64,000 bases of DNA from Anaplasma centrale str. Israel (GTDB lineage: Bacteria > Pseudomonadota > Alphaproteobacteria > Rickettsiales > Anaplasmataceae), in NCBI RefSeq assembly GCF_000024505.1, contig NC_013532.1, forward strand, positions 1,116,001-1,180,000, written 5' to 3'. Of the stretch, positions 48,557-59,598 are shown one piece after another (the stretch's first letter is position 1; each line of letters starts with the position of its first letter). Under the pieces are notes generated by a model. That model searched no databases. It was not told the origin of the DNA and saw only the letters and a list, made by a program, of their open reading frames with translations. A program made the position numbers and the translations under genes.

Positions 48557-50038
48557 TTGGCTAGGGCGGTTGTGGAAGTTTCCTATTCGTTTGATGATGT
48601 TCTGATAATCCCAGCAGATTCCAATGTGCTTCCGGCTGATACGGACGTCACGACCTATGTTACAGACAGCGTGCAGCTCCGTATTCCTATAATGTCAGCC
48701 GCGATGGATACGGTGACGGAGTCCAGGCTTGCTATATCTGTGGCACAGCATGGAGGCATGGGGTGCATCCATAAAAATTTATCCATAGAGCGCCAGGTTG
48801 CGGAGGTACAGAAAGTCAAAAAACACGAAAGCTGGATAGTCAGTAACCCTGTAACTGTTTCTCCTGACGCTACATTGAGCACTGCTTTATCCGTCATGAG
48901 GAAGCATAGCTACTCCGGAATACCTGTAGTCACCCCCCAGCAGAATAAGCTTGTGGGGATACTGACAAACAGAGATGTTCGCTTTGTTGAGAACAAGAAT
49001 TGCAAAGTTAGCGACATAATGACAAGTACCAATCTGGTCACCGTGTGCGAAGGCATCAGTCAGTCTGAAGCAACTAGGCTTCTACACAAACACAAAATAG
49101 AGAGGCTCATAGTAACTGACGAGCACGGTTGCTGCATTGGTCTAATAACCGTAAAAGATATTGAGCGGTTTAATCGGTTCCCAAATTCCTGCAAAGATAA
49201 AAAAGCCAGGTTAAGGGTGGCAGCGGCTGTCGGCACAGGAAACAAAGAGGGCATGGAGCGCGCTGAAGCCTTGATACAGGCAGAAGCTGACGTAATAGTG
49301 GTAGACACCGCGCATGGCCATTCTGCCAGGGTAATTCAAACAATAAGAGAAATCAAAGCGTTGTACCCTGATGCACAGGTAATAGGCGGAAATGTGGCAA
49401 CAGCCGCGGGAGCCCTCGCCCTGGTTGAGGCTGGAGTTGATGCAGTCAAGGTTGGCATAGGCCCTGGATCCATATGCACAACGAGGATCGTCACCGGGGT
49501 GGGAGTGCCGCAATTCTCTGCCATAAAAAACGTCGCGGAAGCGTGCAAGGGCACGGGAGTCAGAGTGATAGCGGACGGAGGCATAAAATATTCCGGGGAT
49601 ATCGCAAAGTCTATTGCGGCAGGAGCAGATGTGGTGATGATAGGCTCCATCTTTGCCGGCACAGATGAAAGTCCGGGAGACACTATGATATACAACGGCC
49701 GGGCATATAAGTGCTACAGAGGCATGGGGTCTGTTGTAGCAATGAAAAGCGGCAGCAGCGGTAGGTACTTCCAGGAAGGCGGGGGAAAATTCATACCAGA
49801 AGGCGTTGAGGGCCGGGTACCTTTTAAGGGAGCAGCGTCTGAGGTTATATACCAACTGGTAGGAGGGCTCAGATCATCCATGGGGTACACCGGAAACAAG
49901 GATATAGAGTCCATGAAAACAAACTGCAAGTTCACCGTAATCACCGCCGCCGGGTTGCATGAAAGCCACGTGCATGGCGTGGCAATTACTCGTGAAACTC
50001 CAAATTATCACCCGTATTACCAATCCCATAAGGACTAG
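48557..50038 (+). CDS. guaB: Inosine-5'-monophosphate dehydrogenase
   Basis: Oxidises IMP to XMP, the rate-limiting step of GMP synthesis. 493 residues. The barrel N-terminus is YSFDDVLIIPADSNVLP with SAAMDTVTESRLA. Two CBS domains lie at ~residues 95-205 (RKHSYSGIPVV, THDE-like IVTDEHGCCIGLI). The catalytic cysteine is in KVGIGPGSICTTRIVTGVG near residue 305. The flap holds MGSVVAMKSGSSGRYFQ, and the C-terminus has the monovalent-cation residues. TTG 48557 is the upstream limit; GTG 48572 is the other choice. A promoter with perfect TATAAT lies just upstream, so the leader is very short. Confidence 0.96.
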   Translation: MARAVVEVSYSFDDVLIIPADSNVLPADTDVTTYVTDSVQLRIPIMSAAMDTVTESRLAISVAQHGGMGCIHKNLSIERQVAEVQKVKKHESWIVSNPVTVSPDATLSTALSVMRKHSYSGIPVVTPQQNKLVGILTNRDVRFVENKNCKVSDIMTSTNLVTVCEGISQSEATRLLHKHKIERLIVTDEHGCCIGLITVKDIERFNRFPNSCKDKKARLRVAAAVGTGNKEGMERAEALIQAEADVIVVDTAHGHSARVIQTIREIKALYPDAQVIGGNVATAAGALALVEAGVDAVKVGIGPGSICTTRIVTGVGVPQFSAIKNVAEACKGTGVRVIADGGIKYSGDIAKSIAAGADVVMIGSIFAGTDESPGDTMIYNGRAYKCYRGMGSVVAMKSGSSGRYFQEGGGKFIPEGVEGRVPFKGAASEVIYQLVGGLRSSMGYTGNKDIESMKTNCKFTVITAAGLHESHVHGVAITRETPNYHPYYQSHKD

Positions 50039-50406
50039 ACCCCTTGATCATCGACCATATTATTAGTGCGCTGCACCCCTAACGCGTCCTCTTTGTTTGC
50101 AATATTTGGGAATCAACTAAATCACGCTATTATCTTCGGTTATCAAACAAAAACCGCCCCTTACAGTTACAATGCATCTGTGATAATCACTATAGAATCA
50201 AAACTCAGTAACGTTCGCCCAGCAACACAGGGCCAAGGGCACAATTGGATGTTTGGCTTTTGCGAAACAATCACCCAACAGGTGAATTGAAAAGGCCTTT
50301 TGGCGGCCAACAAACTTAGATTGGGTGCAACCGCAACCAAAAGCCGGACCAAACAACAAAAACAAGCGGAGTAACAGCGCAAGCGCGCTACGAAAGGCGA
50401 CCAAAG
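50039..50406. other. Intergenic region between guaB and 5S rRNA (convergent)
   Basis: No gene recognised in about 370 bases. A 12-base perfect palindrome AAAAGGCCTTTT lies at 50290-50301, and a GCGCAAGCGCGC hairpin lies near 50380-50392 just downstream of the 5S gene. The second could be part of rRNA termination or processing, but no classic T run follows it on the minus strand. Confidence 0.35.
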
Positions 50407-50520
50407 GCTGGCAGCGACCCTCTCTCCCGTGTCTTAAGACAAAGTACCACAGGCGCTGGGAGGCTTAACTTCCGGGTTCGGGATGTTACCGGGTGTTTCA
50501 CTCCCGCCATAACCACCAGC
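50407..50520 (-). rRNA. rrf: 5S ribosomal RNA
   Basis: Read on the minus strand, the sequence from 50520 to 50407 has complementary ends (GCTGG / CCAGC). The loop-B/C core has CCCGAACCCGGAAGTTAAG and the 3' half has the GCGCCTGTGGTA segment. About 114 nucleotides. It lies about 80 bases downstream of the 23S rRNA on the same strand. End positions are good to a few bases. Confidence 0.93.
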
Positions 50521-50598
50521 CAAACGGCCATATAACCAAGCTAGCAGAAAGATCTAGATAAAGCAAGCAGTGTGGTCTTGAACTACACGTACCAACAA

Positions 50599-53384
<2,786 letters not shown>

Positions 53385-53753
53385 ATTCGTAGCGATACGT
53401 GCAGTATCAAAACCACACTATCTATACTTTATCAGCTAATCGAATCGAGATCGTCCTCAGAAAGAGAACAATCCCTACCATTGATCTTTCTACTAACTTG
53501 TCAACCATCGAGCCACAGACCTCAAGGGCCAGCGCTCCATAGAGCTACCATTCTTAATCAAGAACACAGCGAGTGTCAACAAATTACTTAAACTTTCCTC
53601 ATTTGGTTATAAGTCCACCAGTGTACGTTGTAAGCCCGCTGTCCAGACTCCCCCTCATGGCGCGGCAATATCGGCCGTCACGCGATAACTTAGCGCTTGA
53701 TAGTGCACACATAAGTTGATAGACTGGGGCGACTGCTTACAAATGAGGCGCCA
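53385..53753. other. 23S rRNA leader and divergent intergenic region
   Basis: About 370 bases. Toward the rRNA it carries a promoter candidate (53550-53579) and a leader of roughly 160 bases likely to form processing stems. The rest, next to the hydrolase gene, shows no gene or tRNA. Confidence 0.5.
53550..53579 (-). promoter_or_regulatory. Promoter of the 23S-5S rRNA unit
   Basis: On the minus strand a perfect TTGACA (53579-53574), an 18-bp spacer, then AAGAAT (53555-53550); TAAGAA with a 17-bp spacer is the other register. It sits about 165 bases before the mature 23S 5' end. That is where an independent promoter is needed, since no 16S gene is upstream. Confidence 0.5.
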
Positions 53754-54626
53754 ATGGTTGCTGTGCTGGAGGACAGGGTCCTCATTCCGTCTAAGGAAGA
53801 CCATTACATGTATTATAGGGTGCACAACCCCGAAGCCTTAGGGGAAAAAACACCGCTCATATGTGTACATGGCATGGCTGGAAATTCAGCCTGTTTTGAC
53901 TATTTGGGACGTGCCGTGTCCGATTTCCCAGTGGTGTCAGTAGATGTTGTGGGGCGCGGCAAGAGCTCATGGCTTAGGGACCACTCCCTCTACAACTACA
54001 ATACATACTGCACGGACATATTACATCTTGCAAAGCACTTGAAAATCAAAAAGTGCAATTACTTGGGCGTCTCGATGGGAGGGATTATTGCCATGTTTTT
54101 GACGGCGCACTTCCATGATGTACTGTCAATCGAGAAGCTTATACTAAACGATATAGGCCCGTACACCCCGGCACAGCCATTGCAGGCGCTTGTTAAGCTT
54201 ATGACACAGCTACCCACATTTGACGGCAAGGAGCAGGCAAAGCAGTATCTCAAGGATGCATTGCGCCACTCCGGCATAGTAGAGGAAGAGCATTGGGACC
54301 ACCTTGTGCGGCATAGAATTGTGGAAAAGGACGGCGGTTACGTGTTAACCCTAGACCCAGGCATTGGCGCCCAGCTTTCTGCTGAAATCCAGCAGAGCAG
54401 CAGTGGCGATTGGGATATCTGGGACGTGTGGGATAAGATGCAGTGCGGCGGGATTTTAGTGCTGAAGGGCGAGCATTCAGCTTATTTAACCTCGGAGACT
54501 TTGCGAAAAATGCTGGCGTCGAAACGCGATATTAGCCACATAGAATATCCGGGTATAGGGCACCCACCCTCCGTTATGGTGGAGAGCCGGATAAGGGATG
54601 TACAGCAATTTATTAGGGAAGACTGA
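53754..54626 (+). CDS. Alpha/beta hydrolase
   Basis: Soluble hydrolase of 290 residues. The oxyanion region is ICVHGMAGNSACFDYL, the strand-4 turn is VVSVDVVGRGKSSW, the nucleophile elbow is YLGVSMGGIIAMFL (GxSxG, serine near residue 106), and the terminal histidine lies in YPGIGHPPSV. An acid residue is probably in the LVLKGEHSAYLT region. Substrate unknown; esterase or lipase-like. ATG 53754 is used. It is followed by pdhA with a gap of ~106 bases. Confidence 0.87.
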   Translation: MVAVLEDRVLIPSKEDHYMYYRVHNPEALGEKTPLICVHGMAGNSACFDYLGRAVSDFPVVSVDVVGRGKSSWLRDHSLYNYNTYCTDILHLAKHLKIKKCNYLGVSMGGIIAMFLTAHFHDVLSIEKLILNDIGPYTPAQPLQALVKLMTQLPTFDGKEQAKQYLKDALRHSGIVEEEHWDHLVRHRIVEKDGGYVLTLDPGIGAQLSAEIQQSSSGDWDIWDVWDKMQCGGILVLKGEHSAYLTSETLRKMLASKRDISHIEYPGIGHPPSVMVESRIRDVQQFIRED

Positions 54627-54732
54627 TCAACACTGGGCACTGCACAGTGGTGCCGGCAGCATCATAAATACCTTGAACACCGTTGCTTTACGAGGTAGTA
54701 ACGAACCCTATTGGAGTGTGTTAGGTAGATTT

Positions 54733-55716
54733 GTGAATAAGAGCAAGCGTCATTCAGCCATCTCTGACGAGCAGGTGGTCAAGTCCTATCACGACATGCT
54801 ATTAATGCGCAGATTCGAAGAAAAAGTGGGCCAGCTGTACGGTATGGGCCTCATACGGGGGTTTTGTCATCTGTACATAGGGCAAGAGGCAATAGCGGTA
54901 GGCTTGCAAAATGTGCTTAGCAGCGAAGATTCTATAGTTACCAGCTACAGGGAGCATGGTTTCATGCTCACATCTGGAGAAAGCGCAAATACTATACTAG
55001 CAGAGCTGATGGGCAAGGGAACCGGGTGCTCCAAGGGTAAGGGTGGTTCTATGCACATGTTTAATGTAGCAAAGAATTTTTTCGGCGGGCATGGAATTGT
55101 AGGCGCGCAAGTACCTATAGGAACAGGTATTGCATTCGCTGAACAGTATAAAAAAGGCAAGGGGGTAGTTTTTACATGCCTGGGAGACGGTGCGATGAAT
55201 CAGGGGCAGGTTTATGAGTCCTTCAACATGGCATCGTTGTGGAAGCTCCCGGTGGTGTATGTGGTGGAGAATAACGAGTATGCCATGGGCACCTCGGTTC
55301 CAAGGTCTTCATCCGTTGTTGAGCTGTACAGACGCGGAGAGGGCTGTGGCGTGCCGGGTAGCCAGGTAGACGGCATGGACATTTTTGCTGTAATCGAGGC
55401 GGCAAGTAATGCAGCAGAGCTTTGCAGGAATGGCAACGGCCCCGTCTTGCTGGAGATGAAAACTTATCGCTTTAGAGGGCATTCAATGTCAGACCCAGCA
55501 AAGTATAGGACAAGGCAAGAAGTTGATGAGGTGCGGGATAGTAGAGACCCATTGTGCCGGTTGAAGGAGTATGTACTGAAGCACAAAATTGCACCTGAAA
55601 GCACTCTTGATGGTTTTGAGAAGCAGGTCCGCGAAATAGTTAACGGGGCTGTAGAGTTTGCACAAAGTAGTCCGGAGCCTGAAGCTGGGGAGTTGTATAC
55701 GGATGTGTACAAGTAG
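54733..55716 (+). CDS. pdhA: Pyruvate dehydrogenase E1 component, alpha subunit
   Basis: Thiamine-diphosphate-dependent decarboxylase subunit feeding acetyl-CoA into the TCA cycle. 327 residues from GTG 54733; the frame extends 45 codons further upstream without homology. Blocks are MLLMRRFEEKVGQLYGMGLI, FCHLYIGQEA, SYREHGFML, KGGSMHMF, the ThDP motif GDGAMNQGQVYESFNMASLW, and the phosphorylation-loop equivalent YRFRGHSMSDPAKYRTRQE. pdhB is not adjacent, since split E1 genes are normal in Anaplasmataceae. Confidence 0.95.
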   Translation: MNKSKRHSAISDEQVVKSYHDMLLMRRFEEKVGQLYGMGLIRGFCHLYIGQEAIAVGLQNVLSSEDSIVTSYREHGFMLTSGESANTILAELMGKGTGCSKGKGGSMHMFNVAKNFFGGHGIVGAQVPIGTGIAFAEQYKKGKGVVFTCLGDGAMNQGQVYESFNMASLWKLPVVYVVENNEYAMGTSVPRSSSVVELYRRGEGCGVPGSQVDGMDIFAVIEAASNAAELCRNGNGPVLLEMKTYRFRGHSMSDPAKYRTRQEVDEVRDSRDPLCRLKEYVLKHKIAPESTLDGFEKQVREIVNGAVEFAQSSPEPEAGELYTDVYK

Positions 55717-55966
55717 CAACGAGTCGCACTCGCCGCGTCCAGATCGGAGTTGCGCGGCTGGTTGAGGTGGGGTTGTTGTTGGATGTGGGCACGCACTACC
55801 GGTGCTGGAAGCAATCACACGCTGGTAATTCAGTAGTGGCTTTACACGGAACTGACCTGTTTTTAATAACGCGCGTGGCAATAAAACGCAATTTTTCCTA
55901 TTGATTGGTTGCAGATTGACGCATTAGTGCTAGACTTAGGGCAGGTGTTCGTTTATACCGTAGCTT

Positions 55967-56779
55967 ATGAAAAAGGCTTTCATGGTTTGTGCTGTAGCGC
56001 TGTTGTGCAGCTCGGCTGCTTTTGGTAAGCAGGAGCCGCGCTCTATAGCCGCTGATGACCACATAAAGGTTATGAACTTTAACCCTCAGTCCATACACAG
56101 GTACACGGGGTTCTATGGGTACCAGTCTAGCATATTGTTTGAGGCTGGTGAGGTTATTGATACGGTCTCCATGGGGGATTCAACCGGGTGGCAGTTGGTG
56201 CCGAAGGGGAATAGGCTGTTCATAAAGCCCGTTGGGGATAATGCAGATACCAACGTCACTATAATCACGAACAGGCGCGTGTATTACTTTGAGCTGCACG
56301 CTGAGGAGGCTAGTGGCCTTGATGACCCTAGATTAGCGTATGAGGTCAGGTTCGTGTATCCCGCTGCGAGTAGTGTTGATGCGGCATCGTCATCCGATTT
56401 GGGTGGCGGGGTGTCCTTTCCCACATACCAAAATGATGTACCAGACTTGAGCGACCCTGAGGTTGCCAAGAAGGGGCTAAACTTCGACTATTCTGTGTCA
56501 CACACTGCTGGTTCTGCAAATATCGTCCCTATTAGGGTGTTTGATGATCGCAAGTTCACCTATATGCAGTTTTCCAACGTTAGCGGTGACCTTCCCTCCA
56601 TCTTCAATGTTGACGCTGAGGGGTATGAGTCTCTTGTGAACTTTAGAATCGTGGGTGACTATGTGGTGGTGGAGCGCGTCTCTCCGGCTTTTACGCTACG
56701 GTATGGTTCCAGTACTGCCTGCGTGTTTAACGAGAAGCTGTACCGCACATCCTCTACATCCAGAAGGGGACGTGGGTAG
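55967..56779 (+). CDS. virB9: Type IV secretion system protein VirB9 (isolated copy)
   Basis: Periplasmic and outer-membrane component of the VirB/D4 type IV secretion core complex. 270 residues. A clear signal peptide (MKKAFMVCAVALLCSSAAFG) precedes the VirB9 N-terminal beta domain (YGYQSSILFEAGEVIDTVS, WQLVPKGNRLFIKPVG, VTIITNRRVYYFELHA). The C-terminal domain is LNFDYSVSHTAG, PIRVFDDRKFTYMQF and VVERVSPAFTLRYG. No other virB gene is adjacent, while Anaplasmataceae carry a second virB9 away from the virB8-D4 operon. This copy fits that paralogue. Confidence 0.93.
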   Translation: MKKAFMVCAVALLCSSAAFGKQEPRSIAADDHIKVMNFNPQSIHRYTGFYGYQSSILFEAGEVIDTVSMGDSTGWQLVPKGNRLFIKPVGDNADTNVTIITNRRVYYFELHAEEASGLDDPRLAYEVRFVYPAASSVDAASSSDLGGGVSFPTYQNDVPDLSDPEVAKKGLNFDYSVSHTAGSANIVPIRVFDDRKFTYMQFSNVSGDLPSIFNVDAEGYESLVNFRIVGDYVVVERVSPAFTLRYGSSTACVFNEKLYRTSSTSRRGRG

Positions 56780-56799
56780 GTTTCCTATTGGAGGGGGTC

Positions 56800-57132
56800 A
56801 TGTCTAACATTGCTGAGGTGGGTGATTCTGATTTTCCCGAGAAGGTCTGCGTCGGGAGCGGCCTGGTGCTCGTGGACTTCTGGGCTCCTTGGTGCGGGCC
56901 TTGCGTGGCCCTTTCCCCTCAACTGGAAAAGCTGGCACAAAAGTACGAGGGTAAGCTGAAGATCTACAAGCTTAACATCCAAAACAATCAAGATACTCCC
57001 GTTTCATATGGGGTGAGTGCGGTACCTACCTTGGTAATTTTCTCCGACGGGAAAGAGTTATCAAGAGTTGTTGGCGCAAATCTGCAGCAGATCATAGGCG
57101 CGATAGACAGCGCCATAGGTGCGGGACAGTAA
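56800..57132 (+). CDS. trxA: Thioredoxin
   Basis: Cytosolic disulfide reductase of 110 residues. Active site is VLVDFWAPWCGPCVALSPQL near residue 33, cis-proline loop SAVPTLVIFSDG. ATG 56800 has GGAGGGGG just upstream and 20 bases after virB9; the frame four codons earlier (TTG 56788) is not needed. It is the fifth thioredoxin-fold protein in the window, and the only classical WCGPC one. Confidence 0.95.
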   Translation: MSNIAEVGDSDFPEKVCVGSGLVLVDFWAPWCGPCVALSPQLEKLAQKYEGKLKIYKLNIQNNQDTPVSYGVSAVPTLVIFSDGKELSRVVGANLQQIIGAIDSAIGAGQ

Positions 57133-57542
57133 AAGGCCTGTGCGCCAGTATTGCTGTACGTTTTCTCTTTTGTGCGCGCTTCTTGGCCGGCGTCGGCTGT
57201 TTTCGGCTTCGGCGGGTTATGTGGCTGGGTTTCCGACAGCCCGCTGCCCTTGCTTCGATATGCTGTAGCATCCTACTTCTGTCATATGTGTACCTATTTG
57301 CGGTGAGTCCTTGGTTTCTGGACGGGCCATACTCCGTGTGTGGCTGGTAGCGTTCGCAGCTTTTGTGCAGTACCCCGCTTAACCCAAGTTGGAAGAGGTG
57401 ATCCTTGCGTACGGTGCATCCGTAGACTCACGTGGCGTGGGCGCGCGGTGGACGACTTGCGCAAGTCCGCAGTAGCTAGGCGCACGGTGGGGTCCCCACA
57501 CATATGCGCACACACCGCTCAGAAATGTGCAGCGTAGCCCCG

Positions 57543-57610
57543 GTATACATCTGTGAAAAACCCTTCACGTCTCAAGCGTAAACAACCCGCACCCTCCGCA
57601 CGAGCGGTGC
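57543..57610 (+). repeat. Imperfect direct repeat, copy 1
   Basis: Begins GTATACATC and contains CCCTTCACG, GCGTAAA and AACCCGC. It matches copy 2 at 57749 over about 60 bases with scattered changes. The two are 206 bases apart. Function unknown. Confidence 0.5.
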
Positions 57611-57748
57611 TACACTCATCTAAGCAGCGCGCATATGCCGAGCATTTGTGTGCAACTTCACGCGATGCTGCTTGCGCAGTTTGTCCCTACCCGCGATCAA
57701 AATTACTGCAACACTTGAGCATCCAGCAGCATATGGCCTGGCCTTTAG

Positions 57749-57812
57749 GTATACATCAGCAAAAGCCCTTCACGGCTTAGGCGTAAATAACCGGCGCTCC
57801 CCGCACGCACAT
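57749..57812 (+). repeat. Imperfect direct repeat, copy 2
   Basis: Begins GTATACATC and contains CCCTTCACGGCTTAGGCG, TAAATAACC and CCGCACGCAC, matching copy 1. It ends just 12 bases before the xseB stop. Confidence 0.5.
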
Positions 57813-57823
57813 ACCTACGTACG

Positions 57824-58036
57824 TTACTCAAGCTCTTCATCGCCTAAGGACTCAACGTTAAGCGTTATTCCCTTGATAACTTTGTCACAGTACTTGTGCA
57901 ACTCTATACCCCGATTGTACAACTCAACGGTTCTGTCAAGGGACACATCACCGCGCTCAAGCTCTTCTGCAATGCGTTCCAACTCCCGCACCGCCTCTTC
58001 AAACTTACTCCCACTACTCCCACTATTAATAGACAT
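57824..58036 (-). CDS. xseB: Exodeoxyribonuclease VII small subunit
   Basis: Small subunit (70 residues) of the single-strand exonuclease ExoVII. KFEEAVRELERIAEELERGD followed by LDRTVELYNRGIELHKYCD is the two-helix signature of the family. ATG 58036. It diverges from the NDUFS4-like gene after only 56 bases. The large subunit xseA is not in the window. Confidence 0.93.
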   Translation of the reverse strand: MSINSGSSGSKFEEAVRELERIAEELERGDVSLDRTVELYNRGIELHKYCDKVIKGITLNVESLGDEELE

Positions 58037-58092
58037 TTGCTTAATACCTGTTACACTGCTGCAAATCTTAGCCTTTTCGTCGGTGCTTTCAA

Positions 58093-58407
58093 GTGTCTGG
58101 TAGTCCGAGCTCGCTCACAGCAAGAATACATCGGCCTGCTAGGAACGTCATGCAATCTGGTACTTACGGGAGTGACGTTTGGCTCATGGAGTTTGAACCT
58201 TCATGCTCACTGTATAGGGATTCTCTTATGGGGTGGGTAGGCTCTAGGGATACGGCACAACAAATAAAGCTGCGCTTTTCGAGTCGGGAGGCTGCCATAT
58301 CCTACGCAGAAACCCGCGGCATTTCATACGTCGTACTACCAGAGCAGGCCACTAGGAAACAACCGAAATCTTATTCAGAAAATTTTTTGAGGAACAGGGA
58401 ACTATAG
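58093..58407 (+). CDS. NADH dehydrogenase NDUFS4-like accessory subunit (ETC complex I subunit)
   Basis: 104-residue protein of the ETC_C1_NDUFA4 family, matching the mitochondrial complex I subunit NDUFS4, known mostly from alphaproteobacteria. ARIHRPARNVMQSGTYGSD matches the ARIYKPA..AMQSG start of the family. WLMEFEP, DSLMGWVGSRDTAQQIKLRF and the AISYAETRGISY motif follow. GTG 58093 is the start. It probably helps stabilise the peripheral arm of complex I. It is a monocistronic gene. Confidence 0.88.
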   Translation: MSGSPSSLTARIHRPARNVMQSGTYGSDVWLMEFEPSCSLYRDSLMGWVGSRDTAQQIKLRFSSREAAISYAETRGISYVVLPEQATRKQPKSYSENFLRNREL

Positions 58408-58518
58408 GCCCTTTCATGCGCCCCACTGCGACACTAATCTGTTGTGAGGGGGTTCTGACTTATGTTAAAGTACTTGCGCGCGTGGTTCGTACCAGACCTG
58501 TAGTTTGGAAGTGTTAGT

Positions 58519-59433
58519 ATGTTCTTTGCCCTGACGCTCAAAGTGTTACCCGTATACACAACGATCTTGCTCGGTTTCATTGCCGGTCGGGTCGTTAAGC
58601 TAGATTGTGCCACAATAGGAAAACTCCTATTCTACTCCGTTGGGCCTACTGTAGTGTTCTTTGGCATACTCAAGATTAACATAACACCGGAATTTGTATT
58701 TCTGCCGATAATTACGTTCGTGGTTTGCTGCGCGATGTCGCTCATAGTATACAACGTGTCGTCACTGGTATTCAGAGATCACATAAGAAACATGCTGGCC
58801 TTCAGCTCGGGAAGCTCCGGCATGGGGTTTTTCGGCCTGCCAGTAGCGATAGCATTGTTCGACGAGGGCACGGTTTCCATATACCTCTTGTGCTATGTGG
58901 GGATGCTGTTCTTTGAGAATAGCTTTGGTTTCTACATAGCAACTCGGGGGCTATACACACCGCAACAATGCTTCAAAAAGCTGATCACTCTGCCTACATT
59001 CCACGCAGCAGTCGCGGCCTTGCTCTGCAACCATTTCAAAGTGCACATGCCAGAGTTCCTGCTGCGCGTATCCACAGATCTTGCAAGCACATATATGGTT
59101 CTTGGCACCATGTTACTGGGTATATCTGTAGCTAACATAAAGGATTTTTCCATAAACTGGAAGCTGATGGTGTTTACGGTACTGATCAAATACGTAGCCT
59201 GGCCATTGCTCGCACTACTGCTGATTTTTCTGGATCGCAAGGGACCATGTCTCTACGACAGTCAGACGTATCAGGCATTCATCCTTTTGGCGATAATACC
59301 AATATCGAGTACCGGGGTAATATTGGCATACACGACAAATTATAAGCCAGACGTTGCCGCGATTATGCTGCTGATCAGCACCGTAATAGGGATATTCTAC
59401 GTTCCCTTTATGATTTCGCTACTTCTGTATTAG
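58519..59433 (+). CDS. AEC family permease (auxin-efflux-carrier / malate-type)
   Basis: Membrane transporter of 304 residues with about ten hydrophobic helices. Family marks are VYTTILLGFIAGRVVKL at the N-terminus, the central AFSSGSSGMGFFGLPVAIAL (the G-rich NxGFxGxP-type motif), and the C-terminal LAIIPISSTGVILAYTTNYK. In bacteria such permeases move malonate, malate or other carboxylates, and the substrate here is unknown. ATG 58519 is clear. The stop at 59431-59433 borders the atypical region downstream. Confidence 0.88.
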   Translation: MFFALTLKVLPVYTTILLGFIAGRVVKLDCATIGKLLFYSVGPTVVFFGILKINITPEFVFLPIITFVVCCAMSLIVYNVSSLVFRDHIRNMLAFSSGSSGMGFFGLPVAIALFDEGTVSIYLLCYVGMLFFENSFGFYIATRGLYTPQQCFKKLITLPTFHAAVAALLCNHFKVHMPEFLLRVSTDLASTYMVLGTMLLGISVANIKDFSINWKLMVFTVLIKYVAWPLLALLLIFLDRKGPCLYDSQTYQAFILLAIIPISSTGVILAYTTNYKPDVAAIMLLISTVIGIFYVPFMISLLLY

Positions 59434-59490
59434 AGCACACATGGCAATGCAGATAAATGCAGATATTACAAAAGCACGCTCCCCCGTTCA

Positions 59491-59520
59491 CAGTCAAAGC
59501 TCTCTGCATTCACACCATCA
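59491..59520 (-). repeat. Cassette copy A (NAESFDC type)
   Basis: CAGTCAAAGCTCTCTGCATT and the following CACACC, just before the Msp2-like block. On the minus strand it reads DGVNAESFDC. It matches copies near 62076, 62167, 62416 and 62508. Confidence 0.55.
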
Positions 59521-59598
59521 CCCAGATATAGGAACTGCTGCAAAAGTGGAAGAGATGACACAGCATTTCTTCTAGGTAGAGATCTAACATTAGATACA

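Larger units (their letters stand above)
57133..57823. other. Long intergenic region with an imperfect direct repeat
   Basis: About 690 bases between trxA and xseB with no supported gene, which is long for this genome. A GC-rich hairpin GTCGGCTGTTTTCGGC lies near 57190-57205, perhaps the trxA terminator. An imperfect direct repeat occurs at 57543-57610 and 57749-57812. Confidence 0.45.

Noticed and set aside
50290-50301. Palindrome AAAAGGCCTTTT as a terminator of 5S or guaB
   Set aside because: It is too short a stem without a loop to act as a hairpin, and it lies over 100 bases from the 5S end. Left as a curiosity.
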